Of a stretch of 64,000 nt of DNA, positions 38,101-52,832 are shown in pieces. The notes beneath the pieces were generated by a model. It searched no databases. It was not told where the DNA came from and saw nothing but the letters and a program-made list of their open reading frames with translations. The position numbers and the translations under genes are program-made. The DNA is from Opisthorchis felineus (Eukaryota > Platyhelminthes > Trematoda > Opisthorchiida > Opisthorchiidae): NCBI GenBank assembly GCA_004794785.1, contig SJOL01001501.1:303050-367049 (forward strand), given 5' to 3'. Position 1 is the stretch's first letter. Each line of letters opens with the position of its first letter.

Positions 38101-41100
38101 GCTCACATTTCCCTCGATAGCATAAGTTTGTCAAACCGGGCCAGGAGATGACGGATTAAAATGCAATCACATGACAAATAATATTGTGGTCCCGCGAAGA
38201 ATTTGTGATGGTGGCGCATTGGTGTAATGAAGTTCTCATCGTAATGTTGGTAAGATCGAGCACAGAGACACAATCGAACCAAAGTTGATGAATGACAAGC
38301 ATTTATTCAACGCACGAGAACCAATTCTTGATGATGATTGGCTGTAGTGTTTAGTGGATGCGGTGTTCACGCAATCGTTGTCTGCCACACGCTCTTGCCC
38401 ATTCCGATGGTGTTTGAATGCACTCAGGCAATTTTTTAGAAAAACAAAACAAACGTTGAATGGTCAGCAGTGTGTAGAAGACGATGGAAACAGGCCCTCT
38501 GATCCTGGCTTACCAGACGAATACACAGCTCGTCAGGTTCAGTTGATTGATTCTTGTGTGCATATGACTTGCAGAGTTTGTTTCGCGCAGCAGTTAGCTT
38601 ACTCAAGCATTTGTGCAAACCAGACAGTCGAATACTCGGTTTCCACACATTCTATGGAGGCAGACCACAAAAACGAGATGACCATGGCGTATGATATTTA
38701 AGCGGGAAGTGGCTAAAAATCATATGTCGCGAGGCCGTCAAAAATATGTCTGTGACTCACTAATTTCCAAGCATGTGCTTCTTGAATATTACGTGGCCCT
38801 TATGCATTCTACTATGTTCTTGCATCGAATGTGGTCAGATATCAATATGGCTCGTGTGGTCAAGGTACACTTGAGCGAGTCAGCTAACATGGCTGTTCGA
38901 ACTGACGTGACATTTTGCATATGTAATGTCAGGTCCCCTGTTAAAAGGGTCTTACGTTGTGTGAGTATTGTCTGAAGCAATTAAGCCTATTTTTAGGTTG
39001 ATACTAGGTAGGACATTATTGTCCTATTATGTATAAAGTGCTTGAATTCCTCGAGATGTAGACTCACTAAGATGTGCAGTCAAGTTTGTATTTGATGCAG
39101 AGCTAATCGTGTGGTCATACCTGTTCGGAGAAACGCAGTAAGTCTGTTTTTATTTCAGTCCTGAGTTTGTCACGGCTTAACATTTCCTAAAGATTACCAG
39201 CAATGCAATTATGCCGGGGTTTAAGGTCGCCGCCAAGCAGAAGCTAGAACTGAGCAGCCGCCAGGTGCTAACCTCATGAATGTAAAAGTGTAGACCACTT
39301 ACATTAACATCGTGATGCATTTTGCACCTTCAATTTTTGGCTTTATTTCTGCTTCCATAGAAGTGTTTTCCCTGGGGCAATCCCACATTTTGCTGGGGCC
39401 GTAACTACCCTAAAGTTTAAAACGAATGTCCATGAGTAGCTTTGCAATGTCATCTTTCGTCTTTTTTTCAGCTGCGCGCCCCACAAAATTTAATGAATCT
39501 ATGATAAGTGCCTAACTTTTTCGCCCATTATCCTATTGGCGTTTAAATTATTAAGGTGTGAATCGCTGAAAATGAACTTCTGGAAGGAGTTTTAGTGAGT
39601 TGTGCTGCGGGTGTGTAACTAATTGCGGATTGCTTAAGACTTCATGGTGTGAGGAGGTTACCCGTGAATTTTTAGGCACTGTTAAACATCAATGGAAAGA
39701 TGACAAGTTTCGAAGCCAATTACCCAATTCACTTGTTTCTAGTAATGATAGAATCAAAACTAACTTGACAAAAGATCAGGATGTATCATTTTGTCACCTA
39801 GCGTCAATCAATACTTCCATGTTTCGTAGATACATCAGTTTTTTTAACACTGATCAGCTGTTGGGATCAATCAGAGCAAAACGACCGATGCATCAGAGAG
39901 AGATCCCACGCAGTTATGTGGCTTTCTAATGTCCACTTGTGACAGGGGCCACCGTCCGTGACGGACCAGCGGGCCCGGGTTCAAAGACACGTACAATTCT
40001 CAGCTATGAATGGTAGCTATCTTTTCGTACCATATAATGGAGCTAAACTATTCTGTTTTTCACCTTTCATCCTTTAGAATGCGCGTCTACCATATGAATG
40101 ACTCGTCAGGTTTTCCCTTACGAATATTATTTGATAAATAATAACTACCAGTGATAGCAATCAATATAAAGGAGTTTGAAAATTTACCATGGTTCTTTGG
40201 CTGCTTACCTACGTTAGGTGAACAGACAGACACCCTAATACTAAGCCATCCATGCAACTCAGAAAATTTGTGTCAAGTAGGGTTTTTTGATTCCTTGATA
40301 CATTCTAGGATTCTAATATACGTTCAGTTTTAATCTATTGTCAGGAGGACATCCAGTGACATAAAAATTGTAGTGGAGGTTGGCGATCACTTTTTGAAGC
40401 CTGATTAAATAGTCCGGTATCTGAGTCATGAATAAATCCACAATAAAACTCTAGATAAAAACTAGCCAGCCTGTATGAAGGGATTTAAGTTAAATACGGA
40501 AAGTGGCCTGCTTTGATTTCATCCCTTACAATAAATGGATCGCATTAAAAAGAAGTTGACACAGTAGATTGTACTCTCTGTTCACCATTGAATGTCTTCA
40601 ACTGAGGTGAGTTTTGTGAGCCGGTGCAGGGCACTTGTAAAGGCGAGATTCCGCTCAGGTCGCAAGCTATACAGTTGGGCGATTGTACCTAACAAAGTGA
40701 TCTAACGGAAAGCGGACTTCTGAAAGCACATATCGGAAAATCGTATGCGAATTCACATGCACCCAAAAATTCACCATGTTTGGTTAGCTATTGGAAATTG
40801 CTTGTGACGATCCGGCATAAATTTACTTGAACGATCGGTACTGATCTAAATAGTTTAAGAACATTCACCGTTATCTTCTTTTCCCCCATTATTTTATTAC
40901 CGGACAACCTGAGTAGCCGTCAAGGATTGGGTAAACCGGATGATCCTGTGCGCACAAAAGTGACTAAAAGAGAAATGGTCAAGAAATAATGTCGTCTCCT
41001 AGAAGCAGGGACAGGCTGAGTCTTCAAACAAGAGACACAGGCGCCATAATTACTTAATTAAGAGGTTCGTGGGCCACCAGTTTTGAAGTTTTAAAGGAGA

Positions 41101-44100
41101 GCAGTCTGACTTAAAGTTCTTGCGATGCAGTGTCTTTGCAAATACGTTAATGCCAACTGGGTTTAACTTTTCGAGATACACTTTACCTACAGGAGTCATC
41201 CGAGAGACGGAGCTAAGTTTTCTATACTTACAGCAAAACAACTCACGCACATACCATCCGGTGAAGTTTGACCCGGGCCGCACAACCTCACTTTATTGCG
41301 AGTGAGGCTCCTTATCAGGGGGTAAAATCGGCTGGTGATGTAATTACGCCTAGATCAGTAAACTCGTTTTAAAATTCCGTCTGTTAAAGACTGCCCCTGA
41401 TATAATAGACTCTGTGCTAGATTTTCGCAGTTCTACGATTAAAATCCTAAGGCCATAGTTCCAAGCCAAAGATTTACCTACCATTCCAGGAAAAACAGTA
41501 TAATCCAGGTGTATGCAAACTACCTCCACTTTTACCATTGCGCCATTATTCAAAAGATTGTATTAGGATCTGATGAGTGATAAATAGTTATTACTTAGCA
41601 CCATGTACTGATCGAAGAACCAGATAACAACACTATAAATGTAACGGATAGTAATTGTCCTCTGTAGCTCGGCTAGCGGGGCCTACTGTCTCATCGAAAG
41701 CCAGCTGTATCTGGTTGTTCGTACTGTGTATAACTGGACTGCTTATTTCCATATCCCTTTCATTCCGTCTATTTTCTAAAGTTCGGAATTATCATCTCTA
41801 ATAGCTGACAGCAAGAGTCTCGAGTAAATCGTCTCTTAAACAGAATAGGTTCCCAATTTACAAATGCACATTCTTTGTAACTATTCTGAATAAACAGTTA
41901 ACACCCTGAGGTGCGTATATTGTCACGTTTTGCACTTATCTAAATGCGACACTGGGTGTGATGATCAGTCGCGGAACATTTTTCAACGCGGTATGAGTAC
42001 TTCTAGATCAGTAGATGCGGAATGGGAGTTCCATTAACAATTCCGGCAGTGTCGTTTCTTGCACAAAAGTCTAAAAGATTCTCTTCCTGTTGTAATATCA
42101 TTTTGACGCCTGTCCCGAGTTTAGCAGTTTTCATGTAGATTTATTTTCATACCACAGGCTCACCAGGTGGACTAGAGCCACTGCAAAGGACCAGCGCCAG
42201 TGGTTAGTTGCTAGAGCGTGTTTCATTTTGGTTAGAAGCAGAGAAACATTCAGTTAGACTGAACCGTTTTGGTGTTTAGCTGTACAACGGTGTACATATG
42301 CTGACGCAGATCTTTAGTCCCCCCATGCATTAGATTGCTTTTTCAGACACTACTACTCATGTTCCTATACTTCTTAAAGTCCTGAACACAATGGATTTAT
42401 TTCTTTTCGAATGTGTCTTCTAGAGGTTCCTAAGGCAATTCTCACAACCTCTGCCAGTAGAATGATGTGTGGTATTGTTGATATCACCGTGTTGGTATGG
42501 AGTGAAGTGCGCACGAAATACGATTGTCGGGATTCGAATACGACATTCGAAAACAAGATGGACTTATCTGAGGAATTCAACATCTCCGTCCAATTAATGG
42601 ATTCTTTCTTCAATGTTTCCCTAGAAAAAGAGTGCCGCTGAAAATGCTGCTGAACCGTTTTTGCTAGACAGGTTTTGGGCTCATGCTGCCAGCAGAACGA
42701 GCTCAAGGTGCTGGAAACGTTCTTTGATTATATATGACAGAGCAATTTTACAGGGCGTACAACATTATGGATCACACAAATCCTACATTTTCTACTCGCT
42801 AGGTCCAAATTATTTAACTTCCCATTGCCCCCTGGATAAGGGAACTTATTTATTCGTGAAGTTCACTAAATACTTTTACCTCGTACGTTACCACAGGAAG
42901 TCTTCAATCGAATTATTTTGAAGACACGACAACGACACATTATGCAAGTCTGTTGGTACTATCGAGGCCTTTTTAGTGGTTGTCATTTTACCTGACGGAA
43001 CCAGCTGTTATTCAGCACTCAGAGCACTTCCGCCGGAATCACTAACTCTTCTTCCATGATAAGGCACAAGTGCACGTGAAAATTAATGCGACTAGAAAAT
43101 AGGGTTGCATACAAGGTTTGCTATTGTCTGACAGTTTGCATCATCAGGCTCCTGGTTTGAATTTTCTTTGTTTCATTGTTTTTTTCCATGGTATCTTTTC
43201 TGTATTATGTAATCGTCGCACGTTCTTATATTCCACAATGTTTTATTTTATCGCACAGTATTTTATATATTCTTATTCCAGGGTGCTGAGGTAACAGGAC
43301 GTTTCATTCATTTATGACCATCGTTGTATAGGCCAAACCAACGATCGGATGACCAAAGCTAGCCATATGTATATGCCTTAGGTTCGCCGTTTTTGTAACG
43401 GTGTTTATCGTGCCCCTCAGTGTGAACTCTCACACATGATCTGACAATCATAGGCCATCATTTGAACAAGTGGTTGCCCATGGAACTGCCGCCATCTATT
43501 CATTCTCCGGTCTCGTTTCTTTGAGTTTAAACTGGGAATTCATCAACCAGCCGGGAATAAACGCGGCTTCATATGTGATGCGACGCGAATCGAAAAACGG
43601 ATATGAACGCTCTACTGGAATTCATGGACCTTGTCCCTTGGTGCCTGTTAGCGAAATCCTTAAAGAGTGCGTGTGTATCGAGAACAGCTACGGGTGTGGG
43701 AGCAAGGAGTTACAGAAAAATGGGTAGATAAACGGTGTGGTACTTATGAGATTATTATCCTGAGTCAATTTCATTTCGCGCCTCTACAAAACGAAAACCT
43801 TTCTACAGAGGGACCGGAATCTTTCTGTCGTAATGGTAAAATTCACAAACACGAAAATAAGGTACGAAAATATCCTTCCGTTTGAAAGAACGGAAGAATA
43901 CAAGAATACATATTCATCCTAAGTTCTAGGATCCGGTTGAACTATTCACTAAGCAATAAATTGTGGGTTTCCCGAAAGTAGCAGTCTGAAGACGTAAGCT
44001 GAGGTGCATTCAAGGCTTTCATTGTGTCAAGAACCCAATGCCATAAAGCCGAGCCAGCCAGTCTCATTCATTTTCTAACGAAATTTGTTTCAAGTTGGAG

Positions 44101-44589
44101 GAGAAAACAGGTTGTCTCAAAACTCACAACTCAGATTCAAACAAACTTTGTAACAGAAGTTGAATAATTGTGGAACCTATCCATGATGGCAGCGGAAGGG
44201 TGGCAAAAACGACGAAGGCTTTGTTCAAAGACAGTTTGTGGGTTCCGGGAAAGCAACCATGTGATCCGACGGTGGAAATATTCTTCTTAAACAGTCAGTT
44301 TTCAACATACATTATTATGTCCATCGATGTCTGTATCCTTCTTGGGTTAAGCCAAACTACGTTCGTTAGCCCTCGGGTCAAAAGTGACACAGCAGCTCAT
44401 CGGTTTGTTATGTTACGGTCATCAGATCCAGTCGACTATGGTTTTCCGGCAACCGCTCCTACTTCTGTGGATAAAGTGATATTTCAGTCAACTAGAACCC
44501 ATAGTCGTTACATCTATAAGTAAAAACATGGCAAGAACAGCGTTCGTCCGCTGAATCTAGAAAACCTCATTTTAATAGCGGAATGTGAA
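38101..44589. other. upstream flank of the GPCR; no gene recognised
   Basis: No TATA-like core promoter or upstream exon can be defended by eye. Open frames (115 codons at 38354 plus, 109 at 39600 plus, 110 at 42374 minus) lack motifs. A weak tRNA-like B box (GGGTTCAAA) lies near 39978. A 117-codon plus frame at 44170-44523 has a faint protease-like stretch (see rejected items). Confidence 0.5.
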
Positions 44590-44890
44590 ATCTACCTTGT
44601 CTACCGTTTTTTTTGAAATTCAGACATGAGTAGAAAGACACTTAGGTAGCTCAAATCAAATCCATGCCGATTTTGTTTTAGAATGTGCGAATAGAACACG
44701 ATCATCTGCAAAATGCAGCATAAGTATATTCAGATTATTTGACATGCCCTTTGCTAGGAAGAGTTTCGATTTGGATGCAAGGGCATCTGACTGATACTGA
44801 ATAGTTAAACAGTGCCTTCATACAGAAGTTAAATATATAAGAGCATAAATGAAGGTGACTCCGTGACGAGGCATCAATTAATCCTCGTTT
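44590..44890 (-). mobile_element. decayed LINE reverse transcriptase fragment (minus strand)
   Basis: On the minus strand, bases 44712-44701 encode FADD within the run LHFADDRVLFAHSKT, a good match to the catalytic block of non-LTR retrotransposon RTs (FADDxVLFAxS). About 120 bases upstream, in a shifted frame, SQMPLHPNRNS resembles RQGCPLSPNLFN at the expected spacing. Stops and frameshifts interrupt it. I could not follow it further upstream into the finger domain or downstream into the thumb, nor assign it to CR1 or RTE. The catalytic block makes the RT call fairly safe. The extent is uncertain. Confidence 0.65.
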
Positions 44891-47800
44891 CAATACTGTG
44901 AAAAGCGGACGGACCCACAGCCCAAGAACTTGGACTTTCATTGGGGAACAAAGAGATGTAACAAGGTTTGTGTTATGTGGATTAATCCGAATTTAAAGGA
45001 ACAATTCATCATGCTTGACTGCTCACCGAAGGATGTTGGGGTGTCATCAAAGAGCCTTAGGGTTCCCTTGTGTTCGTGTACTCTGAAAGTCACATTATTG
45101 TTCCTTCATCCCATCCTGAATCCACAGTGTTGTTCCGGGACGACTTCACACGTACGTTTTCAGCTGATTCGCTATTAGACCATTCAGAATCTACCTGGTA
45201 GTACGAAGCAGGCTGATTACACTTATTACTTCCCCCCTTGAATAAGGTACATTTTGTAGTCTGTTTATAGTCCAGCGAAACCCCTTCAGATTCTGATTTT
45301 CAATGCAGTACACGAAGATTTCCACCGCATGGTCTTTTAAGACTAACAGTTCGGTAGGCAAACTTTCAATTCCATTCTTCATTTGGTAAATAGCTGTCTG
45401 TAGTTACTCATCCAACGTTAAAGGATTCTTCATTGGTTTCTATTGTGTACGTTATAAGGCTGGATTCACTTGTTCCCCTTTGACTTCCTAGCACGCGGTC
45501 TACTATTGGGGACCTGGATATCATCTATTTACTTACTACTTATTTCAGTTTAATGAGTTATTGGCCGGCACAGATGTCTTAAATTAGTCACGGTCTTTAG
45601 ATTATATGTCTATAGATCATCGAAAGTGCTTAACGGAACTGTTTCTTAACACCGCTTTCTGTATGCTATTAAATTGTATCTTTTCCCCGTATGCACTAGC
45701 TAACGTATGCACGATTGGGTGTCCAGTTGGTAAATTATTCCCCGGCAAAAGATTTTTAGCAAGATATTCTGACAAATGCCACATTCCTGTGCGCAGTAAT
45801 GGAAAAAACGATAATGTCATCTTTGTCAAACCAGTATTTACCGCGGTTTTTTTCGGCGCAAATATCTCCAGTACAGTCTCTGACACACGTAATCTTCACA
45901 GATCATTCTTATCCCATCGAGAACGGTACAGTTTTTTCCTTGCTTCCTTCTCTAAGTGTCTCTTGAAATTTTGCACCTGACGGGTGCTCTACAACATCCA
46001 GCTCCATAGGTTAATATTTTGTACTGCGATAGACCGGTGACGAGTGCCTTGACTTATGCAAAAGAACCATTCGTTTTACACTCAGCACCGAGCACTGCTT
46101 TCGCTAGGAGGATATTTTTGATATTCTAATGCCTAAAAATGAAATCCCAGTGTCCACTTCTTCAGTGGATGCATGTGACTTGTGTTTTCGTGACTACTGG
46201 TTAATTTCGGAGTGTCACATTTACAGAATAGTGCAGCCTGCTGGTCCAAATTCAAAGGCTTCCAGTGTCTTTCCCAAGTTACTGGGTCATGTGACACTCA
46301 ACCACTGAGGTCCGTCAATAGGAAATGATGATCAAAGTAGATTGCTGGTTAGGTGTTTTTGCACAGACAAGTGGAGAACTTGACGGCATCCTTTCCGGAA
46401 TGAGATATCGCGGGCGAAAACTCTCACTAGCAACATGTTGCAAAATGATGTATTGCGCTTTGGCTTTGAATTATCATCTTTCGAGGACCAGTGTACTATT
46501 CCGACATCACTTGACTAGGTTACTGGAACCGGTGCATCTGACTCTATGTTCCTGTAAGCTATCCTTTAATGGACTGGTCCAAAAGTGGTGGGTCGGGCCA
46601 CAATTGTACACTCTGGCACAATATCGGAAACACTTGCAATCCAACGTTCAAATATTCCATCATGTCATTTGCTTATAAAGTTGCCATGTTCCGGGTCGCT
46701 AAACAGTGATCGGTAGCTTTTTCTTGTGGGCATCTTTTAAAAGTCATCGATCAAAATGTTCTACTCAGTTAGGTGCCCAAGACTGCCCAAAAGGCACAAA
46801 GCGTAATGCATGCAGGTCTCGCCTCCAGTGCTGCTGTGCATGCTGAGAAGCATGCTTTGAGAGGCGCAGGTTGCCCGAATTTCAGCAAAAAGCTTCCATA
46901 TTAAACAAAAAAGGGAATACCGATGGCCTGAAATAAAATGCATTAACTTCTAGGACACCTGGAAATCCGTGCGGGATGCAGGAATAGAATAGGAAAAATT
47001 GAGAAGTTTCAGGCAAATATTCGCTCATGCTATAAGGATCCTAGCTTTGTAGCTGAAAATGCAGCGGTACCTTGCTGACACGGTGGTATGTGTTGATCAA
47101 TGGCTGGACAGAAGAGAACACCAATGTGTGTTCAAGCTAGTGCAAACGACTTGGTATGGAATGCAGGTGACAGTTGCATCCTTCTCTGGGATATTGCTTC
47201 TCAAACGTAAACACTTTTGTCCGCTCCCTCGATATTTGCGCTGTATTTTGCGGCTATGGATTCACAACCTGTCGGATCGGAGTCGAAGCTACATCACTAG
47301 CTAAATTAAACTCCACTTCAGATAAAACTCAGAAATTGTCATATTGTTTTTTTTGACATGCGATCAAGGTAGATCAAGGTGACTGGTGGTGAACGGCCGA
47401 AATTACTCACAGCTAGCCGGTCAATGACCCTAGAGGCGTATCTGACAAATACCAGGCTGTGGGCTTTGAATCTAACCGGGGGAAAACCTTTTGGCTGTTT
47501 GCAGCTAGATCTAAATATTCTGCTCAAATTTTCAATCTAAAACGTTCGTAATATTTGCAAAACTTTCTTCTCATTCTTTGCTGCTTTATAGCGGAAGACC
47601 AAACTAAAAAATAGTCATAATAATGATGTTAATTATGCCCGCAAGGTGCACCGTGATTGGCCCATATAACGAGCAACATGACCTCCTTATATGTCCCTCT
47701 CGGGTTTTATCCTTCGTGGTTTTCATGAGGAGCACATATACTGGAGATGACCCGAATAGAGCCAATGACTTATCTTCACTGATCCGATGCCTATTTGCTT

Positions 47801-50800
47801 GGTAGCCTAAGGATACAATGGAGCAAACTTGGGAGGCAATCGCAGATAAACTAATTCACTGATGTGCCCATATGAGCAGATAATTTGAAAAATACACATT
47901 AACGTGGCTTGTCAATTCAGTTTGTTTGGTGTTATCTGGTATGATGGAAACTTTGTCTCACTAGAGACAGGGGCTTTACTGAATCTTCAAACCAGCATGT
48001 GACTGAATGGCTCACCGTTGAAAAGAAGGCTTGCGTTTTTACAAATTTGTTGAATGCAACAAGTCTAAGGCTTCGAAATTCCTTTTTTTCCGAAACTTGG
48101 TCTCAAAATTCCCTGCTTTCAGACATTTATGAGGAGTTCGGTTTTCCCTGAACAAATATGTCTGACTGCGTCATAGGGACACTGGGTCAACTCCTTCTTG
48201 ACACTGAATGGGAGGGGAAACTGAAGCATATGGTGCTTATGTTTATGCATTTGAGTCGGTGAACCATCAAGAAAGAGTGTTTGGCTTTCTTCTTTGGAAT
48301 CACAGGTCGATATAAGAGCTGAATGTTCCTTGTTAAAGGTAGACGAGGAGGACCTGGGGGGAGGAATACATGTGATATGTTTGGTAGAAAAGCCAGTTTG
48401 CAATCTGCATCGATTAAGTGATTCTCGACAGTTTCGGACCAGGTATAAAACCATGTGTTCATTAACTGCCACACTAAAGAGGAAATGAATGCAACGTGAA
48501 ATTATTTTATTCCACCCAGCTGGGATAAGGAAAAAAAAATTTGATCTGCTTTCTGCCAGTTGCGTCACATGTATGTTGCGCAGTCCTTCATGGATATACC
48601 GTAAAAAAACATGAGAAACATCAAGGAAGTGTATTTTCCCGGCTGAAGTTTCAACATCACGAACTCGATCAATAAAGTCGAAAGTTATTCTCCTTCTGCA
48701 TACAGAAATTGAAAACCTGATAGGCTGTTATTTTGCATTTGCGACATAACGAATCGCACTCGGTTAGGAGTGGAAGCACAGGTTTACCTTACTTGTAGGA
48801 ACGCGGAGAAGCCACATATCTCACAGGCATAAACTGTTCCCATGTGTGCATACCTTTGAGGCCGTTTACCCTCATTCTTTTACACGCTTTGTCAGTTAAA
48901 AATATGCTAAAAATATGTGCCATGGCATATTGGTCTGTTTCATTATCACAGTTGGCCGACGTATAACCTCTAGATCAAGCACAGTGTAGGTTTGAAAGCT
49001 CTCTGCACACGCTTATGAATTGATTTGATATGTGACATGCAGTCATTCAGTACCTGCGTGCGCAGACACGAAGTTAATCCGATCCACATAGTGTTACTTG
49101 GGGTTTGTGTGTTCGCATAGCGAGGCTGTTGCGCAACCTAACCTCTGTCCTGATAACCGTTTTTCGGACAATGTACAAACCACACCTTTTTGAGATGCAC
49201 TGCTGCTTATTCGGAATGACTTTTGTGTGTTCTGTAAGGGAAATGTCACCTTAGTTGTGAAAGGAATTTTAGACTGCATTGGTAGCAGGGAGAGTGAAGA
49301 ACATCGTTTCCTGCTTTGGAAAACAAACCTACCAATTGTCGAACGGAGCGCAATTAGACCGTTGCATAAACGTGACTCCAATTTGGGGTCTAATTTTCCA
49401 TGCCATCAGATGCATGACTGCCTCGAAACTGAAAAAGAAAACAGAAAACTGTCTTCCGTTTGTAAGCGCTGAAAGATGTGTGCTTCAGACCTTCCTGGGA
49501 TTTACGACAGGATACCCTTGGTAGCCGTTCGCTCGCAATTTTTCCCCTAGACTTCTTGTTACATTTGGTCCGAATCGCATATTCTGTTTGCCCTATAGGA
49601 CGAAGTTCATACCACCCCACACTTGTAAATTATCCGGGTGAGGCTAGTAAACTGTGACTCCTAAAAACCCCGTGTGTTTCTTCGCTAAGTGCGGTAAGTT
49701 TACATGTGAATTCGCCTAAGCAGTGCAAACTACCATCCGATTCAAGTTCACTCGTCACACACAAGTTAGGATGGGTGGTACATGTTTCTTAGTTGAGCAC
49801 ACGCATCGAAGCGGTTTCCTGCACTTCTACTTCATATTAAACAGGACATCTCAAAATGAACTGAAATGGTCATTAAGAGCAAAACCATACGCCATCAACA
49901 AGACCCCAATAAACTGACACTCTGTAGCTCTCAGCGATGTATTTAAGCCCGATACTTCATGCAAAATATTTGCTAGTGCTGGACTTAAGGGGATGAAAGT
50001 GGCGACATCATCCATTTGTCCATAAGTTTTACCACCAGCTTCAAGCCTTATTTAGTGTAAAACGTGAAGTATACCCTTTTGTTTTGGCCCACAGGGGAGT
50101 CCCAATGTAAGGTACTGGATAATGATAAGATCATACATGAGACGGGCAGTCTCTTAGATGGGCGAGTGATAAATAGTTAATCACGGTCAAGCTAGTTTTT
50201 CCCTTCAAAGGAGTGCCTTAACATTGCAAAGACGAAGAACTTCATAGGGCGCCAAACATTTTCACCACACAGTAGGTGACTATGTAGCATGCGGAGCCGG
50301 TATGCATAATATTCGTCTTGTAGTTAGCTTGGAACTTTTTGCTTCCCTAAAATGACAGTTCCTAGAGGTTCCAGCTGACGATATCCCGCTTTTGAGTTGT
50401 CAAATTTGGACTGTATAGTTCGAACATTTTCCAAACGTTCGTTCCCGTGTAGTGTGGATCACCCAGGGACAATCTCCGGTTTACCATTTTACGTAAAAGG
50501 TGGAATTATTTTCGTATTTTCCGATAAACCCTCCTACTTCATAAATACTACACCCGATCAATCATCGAGCTGAGGAAAAAACTATATTGTTATTTTACGT
50601 TAGTTCTTTCAGCGTTTAAAGCTGTACTCACTTCCGGGAAAAGCGTGCATTATTCTATGATGTTGGGACAAGATATTCGAGCTTATCGTCCGTACGTTAC
50701 ATGTTGAAGGATGTTTCCGTTCTTTATGGTACTTGGCATTCATGTTCTAAGCTCGCCAAGCAGGAGGGCACAAGCAATGTCAGCAGATTTCAATATGTGT

Positions 50801-52805
50801 CCTCAGCCGTTCAAAGTGAGAAGGAATGAAGTTACCCACTGTTTTAAATATATTGCCTATATTTGTACACCCATTGTGTTGCTCTGGCCACCCGCTAAAA
50901 GATGAAATTTGACATTCTTCTACTGCAACAATCCCAGGCTCCCGTTAGAGTCGACTATACTACTAAGCTTTTCGCGCGCTACTTTGTCCGATTTACAATG
51001 ATATTTTCCGTTTGATCCTCATTCTTTGAAAACGTTTTAGTGGTGATTAGTAATATGAAGATTTTTCATCATTTCAGATGAGCATACACCAAAAACGTAC
51101 GCCACTCACAGGCAAATCCGATCTGAGTATCACCAGTACCAGTATTACTAAACCATATATTTGTAAAAATAAGCCTGAAATTGAAGGCAGCTTTTGGTCG
51201 GCTATTTTTAGCGGTAGCATCAGAAAATTTGATTATGAAAAATGACTTTGTAAAAGTGTCATCCAAATACAAATAGTTGTTGTTCCACATGTACGTATTC
51301 AATTCATTTCAAAATTTGTACTGCCTTGTTCACACGCAACATGATTGCTAGCGTGCCATTCTATCTTGATATAACAAAAGCCTAAAAATTGGTGGTGACA
51401 ATGAAAAAACCGGTCCTGAAATACCTGTAATCATTTGGCTTGACCCGTGCTTTTCTTGGTTAATTTTCCGCAGAACACCGAATGACATCTAGCCGCTTGA
51501 TCACGATCACTATTGGACCATCCGTTTGGTCTGCTTGCCAAATAAATATGCTATTATTAGTATCATTCATTTATTTGAAAGGGTGATGGGAAGCAAACTA
51601 CAGCAGACATTGTTCATGACGGAGGCAGGAAATAACTTAAAAAACGGAGAGCAGTCAAAGGTGAGCTTGCGAATGATACTACCCTGCAAATAAAGACTGG
51701 TTGTTTTGGGAAGGGTACAAAAATGCGAGTGAATATGAACGTGCAACTTGTAATGCTATTCAAGGCGCACAAGGTGGTAGTACAGTCTGGACTAAAGAAG
51801 TGGACAAATAGTGCTGACCACATAAGCGGAAATGAGAAAAACGCTGACAACAGTGATCAGTCAACGACGTGCATAGATACAAATATGAATGTCACTATAT
51901 CCTCGAAATATCTCAGGCCCATAGCGATACCGATGAAAAAGAACTTACATCCACGATGAGAAATGATGCTTGATTTGTGGATCAAATTATTCACTTCACT
52001 GTCTATGGCATGCACAGCTGGCAAAATAGCAACAAGAAATTTATGAGTGCTATTATTCAACCTTGACTCATTCTGCTCAACACTATGCTAAAGACATCAC
52101 CCCCGACATGTGCTGTATGAAAACGAGCACGGTTGGGGTACTTAAATATATCGATGGATTTGTTCGTATGCTCTTAAAACATAGTGCTTCAAACAACGGA
52201 GAAGTTTTCTAATTCCCAAAACAATATGATTACAGTCACCTCCAATCACTGTTCGATCACTGGGTCACGAAATACGTAGTAAGCAATCCGAGTGGCCTTC
52301 CGTCATTATTATGCCAGACTTTTCATCAACTTCACTTCAGCTAGTTAAATTGAATATCGCCAATGGGACCAAACAGAACATTTGAAAATACAGGCTACCA
52401 TTCCGTAAAATTCGAATATTGCCAACTGTCGCAAAACGTGACGGTTAACACTGTCTTTTAGTCTGACAACCGGCATGGTCACCGTCTCTTCTCTTATGTT
52501 CATGGATTGGGCTTTCATGGGCGAATGGACACCCCTGAAAGTAGTTCAGAACAGGGAATATGTGACCACGTTGTGCATCCTGGAACGCATAGAGAGCATC
52601 TTCCGCATATGCACGTTCAGCTTATCTTAAGAAACTTCGGATTCCAAGGACTTCATGTCGTTCGGTCTTGTGGATTCACTTAGTTTGGCAACCATCCGAG
52701 AAATGTGGGTAGCCGCTGAGCGATCGTTCAAAATTTTGTTGTGTTTATCTCGGAATTGATAAGACTAAACGAATATGTAACATCAGTTTAGGAGGTTCTT
52801 CTTTG

Positions 52806-52832
52806 ATGGGGCTTTGGAAATGGGGCTTTGGA
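52806..52832. repeat. 13-bp direct repeat, two copies
   Basis: ATGGGGCTTTGGA occurs at 52806-52818 and again at 52820-52832, one base apart. This is a recent local duplication in otherwise unremarkable sequence. Confidence 0.8.

Noticed and set aside
42924..42950. HDNDTLCKS as a Tc1/mariner HDNAxxH motif
   Set aside because: No upstream catalytic Asp context and no inverted repeats.
43875..43896. 8-bp perfect inverted repeat with a 6-base loop
   Set aside because: Arms of this length are expected several times by chance in 64 kb.
44170..44523. 117-codon plus frame with IDVCILLG, loosely like a BEL/Pao protease-end motif, and an acceptor-like AG inside
   Set aside because: No DSG active-site block upstream and no RT downstream. 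The similarity rests on a few residues.
45515..45545. Minus-strand IDDI resembling a gypsy RT YLDD block
   Set aside because: It is preceded by a stop, and the neighbouring residues do not match the family on either side.
48119..48568. 149-codon minus-strand open frame, the longest after the receptor
   Set aside because: No recognisable domain or coherent composition. Two other overlapping frames are also open, as expected by chance in 64 kb.
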